Shown: positions 55,843 through 64,000 of the stretch, one piece after another
Layout: every line of letters starts with the position of its first letter
Numbering within the stretch: the first letter of the stretch is position 1
NCBI GenBank assembly: GCA_963745665.1
Contig: CAVUYE010000001.1
Span: 124,001 to 188,000 of the forward strand
Reading direction: 5' to 3'
Origin: Bog-473 sp963745665
GTDB lineage: Bacteria > Actinomycetota > Acidimicrobiia > Acidimicrobiales > RAAP-2
Length of the DNA stretch: 64,000 bases
The notes under the pieces: generated by a model
Databases searched by the model: none
Told to the model about the DNA's origin: nothing
Seen by the model: the letters and a program-made list of their open reading frames with translations, nothing else
Program-made: the position numbers and the translations under genes

Positions 55843-56909
55843 GCGTGATCGAAGATTCCGAACCGATCGGCGACGCGCCGACGATCGCCGACGTCGACAA
55901 GCTGACCGCCTGGCTCGACAGCCAGGGCCTCGGAGTCGGGGCGCCGCTCGAGCACGGGTACATCTCCGGGGGGAGCCAGAACGAGATCTACGAGCTGCGG
56001 CGCGGCGACCTGCACTGTGCGATGCGCATCCCACCGCTCAGCGCGCCGCCCTCGCGCGACGACGGCATCGTGCGCGAGTGGCGCATCATCGAGGCGCTCA
56101 CCGGGACCAACGTCCCCCACACCGAGGCCGTCGCCGTGTGCACCGACACGTCCGTGCTGGGTCGCACCTTCTACCTCATGGGCTTCGTGGACGGTTGGTC
56201 CCCCATGTCGACCCGGCGGCAGTGGCCCGCGCCCTTCGACACGGACCTCGAGGCGCGGCGCGGCCTCGCCCTCCAGCTAGTCGAGGGGATCGCGCTGCTG
56301 GGCAACGTCGACTGGCAGGCCAAGGGACTGGCGGACCTGGGCCGGCCCGAAGGCTTCCACGAGCGCCAGGTGGACCGCTGGACGGCCTTCCTGGAGCGCA
56401 TCAAGGGCCGCGAGCTCCCCGGCTTCGATGAGGCGGCGGCGTGGCTGCGGGCGCATCGGCCCATCGACTACATCCCCGGGCTGATGCACGGTGACTACCA
56501 GTTCGCCAACGTGATGTTCGAGAACGGCGCGCCGGCGCGGCTGGCCGCCATCGTGGACTGGGAGATGGGCACGGTGGGAGATCCCAAGCTCGACCTGGGC
56601 TGGGTCGTGCAGTCCTGGCCCGAAGACACCAGCAGCGACGAGGACAGGACGGGCGGCTACGTCGACATGACGGGCATGCCGTCGCGGGACGAGGTGCTCG
56701 CGCACTATTCCAAGACGTCGGGCCGGCAGGTCGACGACATCGACTACTACTGCGTGCTGGCCAAGTGGAAGCTGGCGGTCGTGTTGGAGCAGGGCTACCA
56801 GCGGGCCGGAGGCGACGAGAAGCTGCAGGCGTTCGGGGCGGTCGTGCTCGATCTCATGCAGTCCGCGGCCGACCTGGCCGCGTCGACCGACTACTCGGTG
56901 ACGGCGTAA
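55839..56909 (+). CDS. Phosphotransferase (APH / ACAD10 N-domain-like kinase)
   Basis: This is a 356-residue protein from GTG at 55839. GYISGGSQNEIYELRRGDLH is the nucleotide loop. The catalytic loop is LMHGDYQFANVMFENGAPAR (HGDxxxxN) and the metal site AAIVDWEMGTVGDPKLDLGW. This matches the APH-fold kinases linked to ACAD10/11, which phosphorylate hydroxyacyl-CoA for dehydration. Overlap with the dehydrogenase and a 10-bp gap to the oxidoreductase make one operon. Confidence 0.94.
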   Translation: MSVIEDSEPIGDAPTIADVDKLTAWLDSQGLGVGAPLEHGYISGGSQNEIYELRRGDLHCAMRIPPLSAPPSRDDGIVREWRIIEALTGTNVPHTEAVAVCTDTSVLGRTFYLMGFVDGWSPMSTRRQWPAPFDTDLEARRGLALQLVEGIALLGNVDWQAKGLADLGRPEGFHERQVDRWTAFLERIKGRELPGFDEAAAWLRAHRPIDYIPGLMHGDYQFANVMFENGAPARLAAIVDWEMGTVGDPKLDLGWVVQSWPEDTSSDEDRTGGYVDMTGMPSRDEVLAHYSKTSGRQVDDIDYYCVLAKWKLAVVLEQGYQRAGGDEKLQAFGAVVLDLMQSAADLAASTDYSVTA

Positions 56910-56919
56910 GGATCAGCTG

Positions 56920-57903
56920 ATGCGTGCCGCGTTGTGCTCGACCTACGGCGGGCCGGAGGTCGTCACGGTGACCGACGTCCCGGTTCCGCCGCTCGGCGCC
57001 GGCGAGGCGAGGGTGCGCGTCCACATGGGGGCCATCAACTTTCCCGACCTGCTGGTGATCGCCAACACCTACCAGATGTCGGCTCCCCTGCCCTTCATCA
57101 CGGGCAGCGAGTTCGCCGGGGTGATCACCGAGGTCGGCGACGGCGTCGAGCACCTGGGCGCCGGCCGGCGCGTCTTCGGCTCCTGCTTCGTCGGCGCCTT
57201 CGCCGACGAGGTGGTGGTCGGCGCCGGCGCGCTCACGCCGATCCCTGACGAGGTGGACGACCGCGTGGCCGCCGCCTTCGGAGTCGCGTACAAGACGGCG
57301 TACCACGTGCTGCGCTCCGTGGCGGCCCTGCAGCCGGGCGAAGAGCTCGTCGTGCTCGGCGCCGGGGGTGGCGTCGGCTCGGCCGCGGTGCAGCTCGGCG
57401 CCGCGCTGGGCGCCACCGTGACGGCCGTCGCCTCGTCCCCCGAGAAATTGGCGGCGGCGCAGGCCTGCGGGGCCGAGCGGCTGATCGAGCACCGCGCCGG
57501 AGACCTGCGGCAGGCGCTGCGCGACGCCCTGCCGGGCGGTGCGGACGTCGTCATCGACCCGGTGGGGGGCGACCTGGCCGAACCGGCCCTCCGCTCGCTG
57601 CACTACGGCGGCCGCTTCGTGACCGTGGGGTACGCCGCCGGCTCCATCCCGCGCATCCCCCTGAACCTGGTGCTGCTCAAGGGCATCCACATCCTCGGGT
57701 TCCAGTTCCGGGACTTTGTCACCCACCGTCCCGGCGAGGTGGCGCGCAACGACCGCGAGCTCCTCGACCTCCTGGCCGAGGGCCGGGCCGCACCCCTCAT
57801 CGGAGCCGAGTTCGACCTGGCCGACGTGGTGACCGCCCTGCGCCACGTCGCCGACGGCCACGCCGTGGGCAAGGTGCTGCTCGGGGTGACCCCCCCGGCA
57901 TGA
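56920..57903 (+). CDS. Zinc-independent MDR / NADPH:quinone oxidoreductase-type protein
   Basis: This is a 327-residue protein. AALCSTYGGPEVVTVTDVPV, VHMGAINFPDLLVIANTYQM, ITGSEFAGVITEVGDGVEHL and the NADPH loop VLGAGGGVGSAAVQLGAALG are standard. The zinc-binding residues of alcohol dehydrogenases are absent. DVVIDPVGGDLAEPALRSLH and VTALRHVADGHAVGKVLL end the fold. It is probably an enoyl reductase or quinone reductase. It is the third gene of the 54541 operon. Confidence 0.95.
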   Translation: MRAALCSTYGGPEVVTVTDVPVPPLGAGEARVRVHMGAINFPDLLVIANTYQMSAPLPFITGSEFAGVITEVGDGVEHLGAGRRVFGSCFVGAFADEVVVGAGALTPIPDEVDDRVAAAFGVAYKTAYHVLRSVAALQPGEELVVLGAGGGVGSAAVQLGAALGATVTAVASSPEKLAAAQACGAERLIEHRAGDLRQALRDALPGGADVVIDPVGGDLAEPALRSLHYGGRFVTVGYAAGSIPRIPLNLVLLKGIHILGFQFRDFVTHRPGEVARNDRELLDLLAEGRAAPLIGAEFDLADVVTALRHVADGHAVGKVLLGVTPPA

Positions 57904-58027
57904 GGCCCGGCGGAACCCGGGGGGCGACCCCTCCGGACACAGGGCTATTGTCGACGTCGATGTCAGTTTCGGGATTCGCCGAAGCCCGGGAAGACCCCCG
58001 AGCAGGGCGAACAGAGGGAGGCATGCA

Positions 58028-59245
58028 GTGACCGCAGTGATGGAGGGCGTCCGCGTCCTCGAAGTGGCCGAGCACACCTTCGTGCCCGCGGCCTCGGCGC
58101 TCCTGGCCGATTGGGGCGCCGACGTGATCAAGATCGAGCCGATCGAGCGCGGCGACGCCATGCGGGGCCTCGCCGCCACCGGCGTGGTGTCGATCGCCGG
58201 CGACGTCCACGCGCTGCTCGAGCATTCGAACCGGGGCAAGCGCAGCCTGGCGCTCGACCTCACCACGCCCGAGGGCCTCGACATCCTCTACAAGCTGGCG
58301 GCCACTGCGGACGTGTTCCTGATCAACAAGCTGCCGCGGGTGCGCAAGAAGCTCAACATTGAGCTCGAGGACATCCGCGCACAGAACCCGAACATCATCT
58401 ACGTCGCCGGCACCGGACAGGGAGAGCGCGGCCCCGACGCCGACAAGGGCTCCTACGACTCCCTCTCCTTCTGGTACCGCGCCGGCGTCTCCCTCGGGGT
58501 GAAGCCCGCCGACGAGGAGCGACTCCCCGGGCCGCCCGGGCCGGGCTTCGGCGACTCCATCGGTGCCATGACCATCGCCGGCGGCATCATGGGCGCGCTC
58601 TTCCACCGGGAGCGGACCGGCGAGGCCACGACGGTCGACGTCTCGCTGCTCGGCACGGGCATGTGGGCCATGGGCCAGGCCTTCGCCCTCTCCCTCGTCA
58701 GCGGCAAGCCATGGAGCGGCCCGCCGGCGGGGGCGCCGCGGCTGAACCCGCTGGTGCGCAACTACGAGACCAAGGACGAGCGCTCCCTTTCGTTCTGCTG
58801 CCTGCAGGCCAGCCGCTACTGGGCCGAGCTCTGCGTGGCCGTCGGCCGGCCCGAGCTCGGCACCGACCCCCGCTTCGCCGATCACGCCGGGCTGGTCGAG
58901 AACAGCATCGAGGCGCAGGGCCTCATGGAGGAGGCGTTCGCGGAGCACACGGTGGCGGAATGGCGTGAGCTCCTGGCCGACTTCACCGGGCAGTGGTGCG
59001 TCGTGCAGGACACGCTCGAGTGCGCCGTCGACCCCCAGGCCATCGCCAACGGCTACATGCAGGACTGCGAGACGGCGGGCGGCACGCCCTTCCAATTGGT
59101 GGCCTCACCCGTGCAGTTCGGCGGCGAGCCCGCACCGGTGCGACGGGCCCCCGAGTTCAACGAGCACGGCGACGCCATCCTCGAAGAAGTCGGGGTCGAC
59201 TGGGATACCATCGTCGACCTCAAGGTTCGCTCGGTCGTCGGTTAG
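58028..59245 (+). CDS. CoA transferase, family III (CaiB/BaiF)
   Basis: This is a 405-residue protein from GTG at 58028 with GGGAGGC upstream. GVRVLEVAEHTFVPAASALL, ADWGADVIKIEPIERGDAMR, RGKRSLALDLTTPEGLDILY and LLGTGMWAMGQAFALSLVSG follow the family order. The region around position 170 (PGPPGPGFGDSIGAMTIAGG) carries the Asp used to form the acyl-CoA intermediate. It activates a carboxylic acid of the pathway without ATP. It begins 124 bp after the oxidoreductase; separate promotion is possible. Confidence 0.95.
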   Translation: MTAVMEGVRVLEVAEHTFVPAASALLADWGADVIKIEPIERGDAMRGLAATGVVSIAGDVHALLEHSNRGKRSLALDLTTPEGLDILYKLAATADVFLINKLPRVRKKLNIELEDIRAQNPNIIYVAGTGQGERGPDADKGSYDSLSFWYRAGVSLGVKPADEERLPGPPGPGFGDSIGAMTIAGGIMGALFHRERTGEATTVDVSLLGTGMWAMGQAFALSLVSGKPWSGPPAGAPRLNPLVRNYETKDERSLSFCCLQASRYWAELCVAVGRPELGTDPRFADHAGLVENSIEAQGLMEEAFAEHTVAEWRELLADFTGQWCVVQDTLECAVDPQAIANGYMQDCETAGGTPFQLVASPVQFGGEPAPVRRAPEFNEHGDAILEEVGVDWDTIVDLKVRSVVG

Positions 59246-59312
59246 ACGCGTCGTTCTTCCGCATCCGTTCATGTCGTTCATTCGTTTGTTGCGCTAATTC
59301 AGGAGGAGACAC

Positions 59313-60146
59313 ATGTCACTGTTCGATGCATACCGCTACGACGGGAAGCGAGTCCTGGTCGTCGGGGGCGCTACCGGCATGGGCGCGGCCACGGCCGAGC
59401 TGGTGCAGGACGCCGGCGCCGAGGTCGTCGTGATGGACTTCGCCGAGGTGAAGCTGCCCGGCGCCAAGGCGATCCACGTCAACCTGGCCGAGGAGGCCTC
59501 CATCGACGCCGCGGTGGACGAGTGCGGGGGGCCGATCCACGCGCTGTTCTCGTGCGCCGGTGTGGCCGACGGCACGCCCGGGATCGAGAAGATCAACTTC
59601 GTCGGCCACCGCCACCTCATCAACCGGATGCTGGCCGGGGGGATGCTGCCCCGCGGCTCCGCTATCGGCTTCATTTCGTCCGCCGCCGGCCTGGGCTGGG
59701 AGGCCAGCCTCGGCGAGATCAAGGAGTACCTCGACACGCCCGACTTCGACTCCGGCGCCGCGTGGGCCCAGGAGCACGGTTACGCCGACTACTTCCATTC
59801 CAAGCAGGCGGTCTGCGCCTACGTGGCCCGCGAGGCCTTCCCCCTGTTGAAGCAGGGCATCCGCATCAACGCCATCTGCCCCGGCCCGACGGACACCCCG
59901 TTGGCGCAGGCCAACGCGGAGATGTGGCTCGGCTTCGGCGCCGACTTTCGCGAGGAGACGGGCATCGAGGCCTCTACCCCGCTCGAGCAGGCCTACCCGC
60001 TGGTCTTCCTCTGCAGCGACGCCGCGTCGGCGATTTCGGGCATCACCCTGATCAGCGACGCCGGCTACGTGAGCTCCGGGATCACCAACTCGTTCCCGCC
60101 GGCCAACGCGGCCGCAGGGTTCCTGCTGGCCCGTAGCTGGGACTGA
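59313..60146 (+). CDS. Short-chain dehydrogenase/reductase, atypical
   Basis: This is a 277-residue protein with AGGAGG before the ATG. The cofactor loop is VLVVGGATGMGAATAELVQD and MDFAEVKLPGAKAIHVNLAE is strand 2. ALFSCAGVADGTPG replaces NNAG, the catalytic Ser is in IGFISSAAGLGWEA and the YxxxK in DYFHSKQAVCAYVAREAFPL. RINAICPGPTDTPLAQANAE and ISGITLISDAGYVSSG end it. A long insert between the Ser and Tyr (EIKEYLDTPDFDSGAAWAQE) is as in 3-alpha-hydroxysteroid dehydrogenase-like SDRs. Confidence 0.93.
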   Translation: MSLFDAYRYDGKRVLVVGGATGMGAATAELVQDAGAEVVVMDFAEVKLPGAKAIHVNLAEEASIDAAVDECGGPIHALFSCAGVADGTPGIEKINFVGHRHLINRMLAGGMLPRGSAIGFISSAAGLGWEASLGEIKEYLDTPDFDSGAAWAQEHGYADYFHSKQAVCAYVAREAFPLLKQGIRINAICPGPTDTPLAQANAEMWLGFGADFREETGIEASTPLEQAYPLVFLCSDAASAISGITLISDAGYVSSGITNSFPPANAAAGFLLARSWD

Positions 60147-60170
60147 CGGCCGCGCGGTCTTTCTGACGGT

Positions 60171-60725
60171 TCAGGAGTCGCCGGCGGCGGCCGGCTTCTC
60201 CGGGCGCCAGTACGCGCCGAGCAGCCCGGCCGCACCGAGACCACCGGCACCGACCGCGATGCCGAAGCCGGGCCAGCCCCACAGGTGCTGCAGCGCGCTG
60301 ATGTGACCGTCGATGCTCCACTGGCCGGGCCCGATCGTCCCGATGGCGATCGCCACGAGGGTCAGGGTCATGACGTACTCGTATCCCTCACCCGGCCGGA
60401 AGATGAAGAAGCCGTTCTTCATGTGGTTGGTGATGAAGGCCACCAGCATGACGCCGACGACGCCGGCGGCGGCGACGGGGGTGAAGAGGCCGAGCACGAG
60501 CGCCGCGCCGGCGGCCACCTCGACCAGGCTGGCCATCCAGGCGTGCAGGATGCCGGGCTTCATGCCGAGCGACTCGAACCAGCGCGCCGTGCCGGCGATC
60601 TTGCCGCCGCCGTAGATGTGGTTGATGCCGTGGGCCAGGAAGACGACGCCGACCGCCACCCGGAGGATCAGCAGCGCCATGTTTTCGGAGGAAAGGCTCA
60701 GGTCCCCCAGGATCACGTGCGTCAC
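60171..60725 (-). CDS. DoxX-family membrane protein
   Basis: This is a 184-residue protein from GTG at 60725 with GGGAAGG upstream; longer starts exist. Four membrane helices are visible: ALLILRVAVGVVFLAHGINH, ASLVEVAAGAALVLGLFTPV, AAGVVGVMLVAFITNHMKNG and VMTLTLVAIAIGTIGPGQWS. The HGxxH-like first helix and the W/G-rich end are typical. DoxX proteins act in membrane redox and quinone-linked sulfur or oxidative-stress systems. It converges with the SDR at 59313. Confidence 0.88.
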   Translation of the reverse strand: MTHVILGDLSLSSENMALLILRVAVGVVFLAHGINHIYGGGKIAGTARWFESLGMKPGILHAWMASLVEVAAGAALVLGLFTPVAAAGVVGVMLVAFITNHMKNGFFIFRPGEGYEYVMTLTLVAIAIGTIGPGQWSIDGHISALQHLWGWPGFGIAVGAGGLGAAGLLGAYWRPEKPAAAGDS

Positions 60726-60821
60726 GCTCACACCTTCCCTCTCAATCGTTCGCCTGGACCGGATTCTGCCCAGCGGGCGGGCTTGCCCCTGTTGGATCTT
60801 CGGCGACAATCCCCCTCTCTA

Positions 60822-61685
60822 TCAACTCCGGCCCGCCGGCGGGGTGATCACGCACCCTTGTAGACCCGGCGTCGTCATCCCGATCAGCCGCTTTCCATGG
60901 TCAGTGAGCGCCGATGGGGGCCCTGGTTCGATTCGGTCGTGTCCGGGTTTCCACCGCCACCACGGAGGTGCGATTCCCGCCAGATGGTCAGCGATGTTGG
61001 CTTCCGCCTCCTCGGGCGAACCTTGGGGGAACATCTGAAGGACAAAGGCCACCCGTGGGGTAGAGGCGGTGTTTCGGACTGTTCCGTGAGGCAGATGGCT
61101 GTCGAAGACCAGCAGATCACCGACGCCGAGAGGGATCTCGACGATCTCGTGTTCTGTCACTCCGACGGGTCGGTATTCCACCCCGTGACGAGAGTTCGTC
61201 CATGAAGTCGGCCAACGATCCCGGTTGCACATGAGCGAGGGCGCGCAGCAGAAGCCTCCGGCACCGGCAGGGGCGTCCGTGAGCGCCAAGATGCCCTGAT
61301 ACCAGAGCACGTCTCGATCCAATGGATCCACATCCCAGTGCAGCGGAAGCGGTTCCGCTCGACCTTCGCGCCAGGGAGGCGTGTACCGACATGCGTTCCG
61401 ATCCACCCACAGTCGATCGGTGCCCCAGACCGCAGTCCAGATGGCGTAGAGCTCTGGGAGCTGGCGGATGTCCCACTGGCTCTGGTGACCCCGCAAGGGA
61501 ACCTCCTCGATCTCGCTCGAGACCCGGTCCCAGGTTTGCGGGTCGTCCACCCAGATGCCCAGCTCGGTTCCGATGGCATTCAGGACGGCTCGGCACAGTA
61601 CGACTGGCACAGCATTTCGGAAGACGACGTACCCGTCGTTCATCAGTCCGGCCCGCAAAGCGCGGGCATCAATCTCGATGGTCAT
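60822..61685 (-). CDS. Phytanoyl-CoA dioxygenase (PhyH) family protein
   Basis: This is a 287-residue protein. LRAGLMNDGYVVFRNAVPVV is the N-terminal strand, PLPLHWDVDPLDRDVLWYQG holds the HxD, and GDLLVFDSHLPHGTVRNTAS and PRVAFVLQMFPQGSPEEAEA hold the distal His and the 2-oxoglutarate Arg. GGFCCAPSL substitutes for the usual GSH segment. The substrate is unknown. It is the third PhyH protein in the window, outside the repeat-delimited region. Confidence 0.92.
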   Translation of the reverse strand: MTIEIDARALRAGLMNDGYVVFRNAVPVVLCRAVLNAIGTELGIWVDDPQTWDRVSSEIEEVPLRGHQSQWDIRQLPELYAIWTAVWGTDRLWVDRNACRYTPPWREGRAEPLPLHWDVDPLDRDVLWYQGILALTDAPAGAGGFCCAPSLMCNRDRWPTSWTNSRHGVEYRPVGVTEHEIVEIPLGVGDLLVFDSHLPHGTVRNTASTPRVAFVLQMFPQGSPEEAEANIADHLAGIAPPWWRWKPGHDRIEPGPPSALTDHGKRLIGMTTPGLQGCVITPPAGRS

Positions 61686-61841
61686 TGCTCTGCTCCTCTC
61701 AGTTCTTGTCGGACGACGTGCAGAACCGAGTCAGAGGAGGAGAGTGACAATGAAACTGTGGGCGGGGTCAATAGAAATGCACGCAGAGATGCTAACGGCG
61801 GCGAATGGTTCGCCGCTTGTTCCGGAGACCGAGACGGGCTC

Positions 61842-62468
61842 TCAGCAGGACGGATTGGGGTGATCTGCGCCTTGCTCTTTCAGGAGCGTTTGCCAGGGGT
61901 GCCGAACAGGCAGGTGTCCGGCGAGCCACGCTCGTCGCTCCTTGCCCAGTCCCGGCAATACATGGCCCGCATCCACGTCATCCTTCGGCCGAACCTCGCT
62001 GCTCTTGTAGAGCATCTGCAGTTCTGGCGCCAAATAGGGAATGCCTTCAGAGCTCTGCAGGAGAGCTTTGCTCCATTCGACACGCACAGAAGGATCGCGT
62101 CGATAGACCAAGCATGCCGCGTCACCGTCGCCGATGGTCAGGTCGAGGCACCAGGGCCCACCTTCATTGCGTCGGCACCAGACGTTGTTTTGCTGGCGTT
62201 CGACAAGCAGGTCGCTCCCGTCCCAGCGCGACAGGTTCCCCGCAGCGGCGACATGTGGATCCCACACCTCAAGAATCGGCCAGGCCACTCTGGCGTCCTG
62301 ACGAAGAATCCCGACATCGGTGTCGTCATGGTCTCGCCACGAATCTCCGACGAACAGCTCGAGAGCCAGGCCACCTGCTATCCACCAGCGACCCTCGTAT
62401 GAATCGAAGAGGTCACGCGTCTCGCTGAGTGCGAGGGGCGCCCACGGACCCAGGTCTTCGGCACCCAC
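61842..62468 (-). CDS. Nucleotidyltransferase, aminoglycoside adenylyltransferase-like
   Basis: This is a 208-residue protein. GRWWIAGGLALELFVGDSWR and DHDDTDVGILRQD form the GG...DxD nucleotidyltransferase core of the ANT(2'')/LinB-like group (catalytic Asp pair in HDDTDV). WCLDLTIGDGDAACLVYRRD supplies the third acidic residue, and KSSEVRPKDDVDAGHVLPGL the C-terminal helix. The role may be antibiotic modification or another nucleotidyl transfer; the sequence alone does not prove resistance. Confidence 0.87.
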   Translation of the reverse strand: MGAEDLGPWAPLALSETRDLFDSYEGRWWIAGGLALELFVGDSWRDHDDTDVGILRQDARVAWPILEVWDPHVAAAGNLSRWDGSDLLVERQQNNVWCRRNEGGPWCLDLTIGDGDAACLVYRRDPSVRVEWSKALLQSSEGIPYLAPELQMLYKSSEVRPKDDVDAGHVLPGLGKERRAWLAGHLPVRHPWQTLLKEQGADHPNPSC

Positions 62469-62558
62469 CTCTTGAATGGTAGGGCCTTAGTCCGCGCTCA
62501 CTCCTGCGGTCGGCGGCCGGATCCGGACCTCACCATCGCAGGCATTGCCGCCGTCCTG

Positions 62559-62831
62559 CTAGGACGACTCACGACCAGTATTGGGTGGCGGGTCGGTGCC
62601 AGGGACACCACCGTCGGTCACGTGCTCGGTCCATTCGGACCCTGACCAGTACCGCTGTTCGTGTCGCCCCGTCGGGTCGATCAACCAACCGGGGGCGATC
62701 CCGGTGAACCCGATCTTGCCGGATGACTCGTCGGCCGTGGTGTGAGTGAATGAACTCGGCGGAGGTGAGGCCCCTGGCACCCCCCGCCGGCGCCGGCGCG
62801 ACGGGAGCGCCCGCATAGCGAAGAGCGCCAA
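62559..62831 (-). CDS. DUF2510 protein, N-terminus uncertain
   Basis: The C-terminal half GIAPGWLIDPTGRHEQRYWS and GSEWTEHVTDGG is the DUF2510 motif (PGWxxDPxGxxxxRYWDGxxWT). Upstream of the ATG at 62831 the same frame continues through a membrane helix, YGHGSWVFIIFFLALFAM, back to a stop without any ATG or GTG; a TTG within the helix is the only other candidate. The real protein is therefore a short membrane-anchored DUF2510 protein with a lost or unusual start. The function is unknown. Confidence 0.65.
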   Translation of the reverse strand: MALFAMRALPSRRRRRGVPGASPPPSSFTHTTADESSGKIGFTGIAPGWLIDPTGRHEQRYWSGSEWTEHVTDGGVPGTDPPPNTGRESS

Positions 62832-63032
62832 GAAGAAGATAATGAATACCCAGGAGCCATGGCCGTAGAAAAACGTGGTCTCAGTCTATGGGTGCTCCGC
62901 TGTAAGGAGCCTTCGAGTCCGTTCTGTCGTGACGCTAGATCACTATCGGGGTGACCCCGGATAGCCTGAGCAGGCGCGACCTCTCATGACAAACTGCGCG
63001 CAGTGTGGCACGGGATCGGCGACCAAGGTTGC

Positions 63033-63344
63033 TCAGGCCCTCGGCAACCTGGCACCGCCTTTTGGGGCAACGGGCTCCTCGCCGTTGAAGATGGCGACCG
63101 CAGCCCTGGTGATCTCGAGCTCGGCCTCGAGCTCGGCGATCGTCCTGTGCGCCTGGGCGAGCTCGTCGACCTCGACGCTCTTAGTGCCTGGCCGCAGATC
63201 AGCATCGATCAGAGCCTGGCGCTTCCACAGAAAGAGGGTGCCCTCAGAAACCCCGACCTCTTTGGACAGCGAACTGACCTTCTCGCCGGCCACCAGTCGC
63301 TCACAGACGGCCCGGCGGAACTCTCTTGCATATTGCTTGGGCAT
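63033..63344 (-). CDS. IS3-type transposase OrfA, element fragment
   Basis: This is a 103-residue protein with AGGAGG before the ATG. EFRRAVCERLVAGEKVSSLS, KEVGVSEGTLFLWKRQALID (HTH_Tnp_1) and a leucine-zipper-like ELAQAHRTIAELEAELEITR are diagnostic of OrfA. No OrfB with a DDE core follows to the left; the next 100 bp have only an unrecognisable short frame. It is therefore a truncated IS remnant. No inverted ends were found. Confidence 0.88.
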   Translation of the reverse strand: MPKQYAREFRRAVCERLVAGEKVSSLSKEVGVSEGTLFLWKRQALIDADLRPGTKSVEVDELAQAHRTIAELEAELEITRAAVAIFNGEEPVAPKGGARLPRA

Positions 63345-63747
63345 GGGACTACCTCCTGGTAGCTCACGACCAAACTCTTACAACGCTGGCTCGGCCTATG
63401 GGGAATAGGCCGCCGACCTATTCGTTTCGTTTAACTGGACTCGGCGAACTTGACGAATTCGTCTGATTCGATCCTCTACCGGGGGAAATGAGACACCACC
63501 GATCCTGACCAGGAAAACCGTTCTGTGACATCAAGATCTGAGTCCGGGATTTTCGTGGGATCTACAAGCATCGGAGCGATCGGGGAAATCCCCTCAGAAC
63601 CCCGTCGCTGCGATGATCGGACCGTTGAGGAGCGTCCCCGAGGCGTCGGCGCGGTTCGTCACGATCCGAAACGCAGTCGAACTCTTGATATCCGGCTACA
63701 CCATCTACGGCACCTTAAGTCTCAGCTGACACATCGCGAACGCTTTC
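63345..63747. other. Gene-free stretch of about 400 bp
   Basis: Short frames on both strands show no family signature. One + frame ending VELLISGYTIYGTLSLS is weakly protein-like but too short to support. No array repeat was seen. Confidence 0.45.
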
Positions 63748-64000
63748 CTATTGATTACCAGACACCCCGTGGTCCGAGCTCAGAGCAGTGACGAGCTCCT
63801 GATGACGAAACTGGTAGGCCGTCCCGGTCAGCTTTAGCAGACCTGCCTTATTGGCCCAATCCATGAACCTACCTAGTCGCCAGGGCAACTTGCCCCGGCA
63901 ACAGATCAACATGGCAATGTAGCGGCGAGACACCCGGCCCGATCGAAATGCGCCAAGAGCGAAACAGAATATTCCTACGACAGCCAGCAAGCCCCACCAC
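63748..64000 (-). CDS. C-terminus of a possible NACHT/STAND-type protein (5' end outside the window)
   Basis: The minus frame runs in from the right edge and stops at 63748. WGGLLAVVGIFCFALGAF looks like a membrane helix or buried strand. RRYIAMLICCRGKLPWRLGR and FMDWANKAGLLKLTGTAYQF, then RHQELVTAL, resemble the winged-helix C-terminal end (LPxRxxxFLxxAxxxGLLxxxGxxYQFRH) of actinobacterial NACHT proteins. The NTPase domain itself lies outside the window, so the call is provisional. Confidence 0.5.
   Translation of the reverse strand, partial: WWGLLAVVGIFCFALGAFRSGRVSRRYIAMLICCRGKLPWRLGRFMDWANKAGLLKLTGTAYQFRHQELVTALSSDHGVSGNQ

Overview
The window is GC-rich DNA of actinobacterial type. GTG starts, 4-bp ATGA/GTGA gene overlaps, a COG4315-type secreted protein, DUF4232, DUF2510, F420-type enzyme families and LivHMG-style fusion transporters all point to Actinomycetota, possibly Acidimicrobiia. 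No rRNA or tRNA gene was recognised, so the taxon is an inference.

Bases 1 to about 36,420 look like an array of small accessory units. Nearly every unit is one gene: SAM methyltransferases, DHFR/RibD-like reductases (one broken), VOC, cupin, two SnoaL/NTF2-like, SRPBCC, DinB, DUF3237, GNAT, SDR, P450, two phytanoyl-CoA dioxygenases, an amidohydrolase, a MerR-PP2C fusion, secreted proteins and several tiny proteins. Genes point both ways. Almost every gap holds one copy of an imperfect palindromic repeat (core ACCGTCCCGGC, then about 5 nt, then ACTGGGGCA). All copies read in the same direction on the + strand whatever the gene orientation. This resembles the logic of an integron cassette array, but the sites are not canonical attC and no IntI is present.

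Mobile elements sit in these repeats: two copies of a 2.45-kb element with 16-bp inverted ends and two overlapping tyrosine-recombinase genes (6559-9003, 20481-22932), an IS110-family element (about 9589-10926), and one of two near-identical IS256-family copies (13667-15082; the other is 28221-29636). Several array genes are decayed.

From 36,538 to about 60,150 the DNA becomes visibly more GC-rich, the repeats stop and gene order becomes operon-like. This is a catabolic island for an unidentified organic acid or ring compound: acyl-CoA dehydrogenases, enoyl-CoA hydratase, CoA transferase, thioesterase, P450, aldehyde dehydrogenase (frameshifted), hydrolases, SDRs, two TetR regulators, and a transport block made of a LivH-LivM-LivG fusion (frameshifted) and an MFS-LivF fusion. 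A remnant of a periplasmic binding protein lies beside the transporter genes.

From 60,170 to 64,000 is a looser accessory tail: DoxX, a third PhyH dioxygenase, a nucleotidyltransferase, a DUF2510 protein, an IS3-type orfA fragment and the C-terminus of a possible NACHT/STAND protein running off the right edge.
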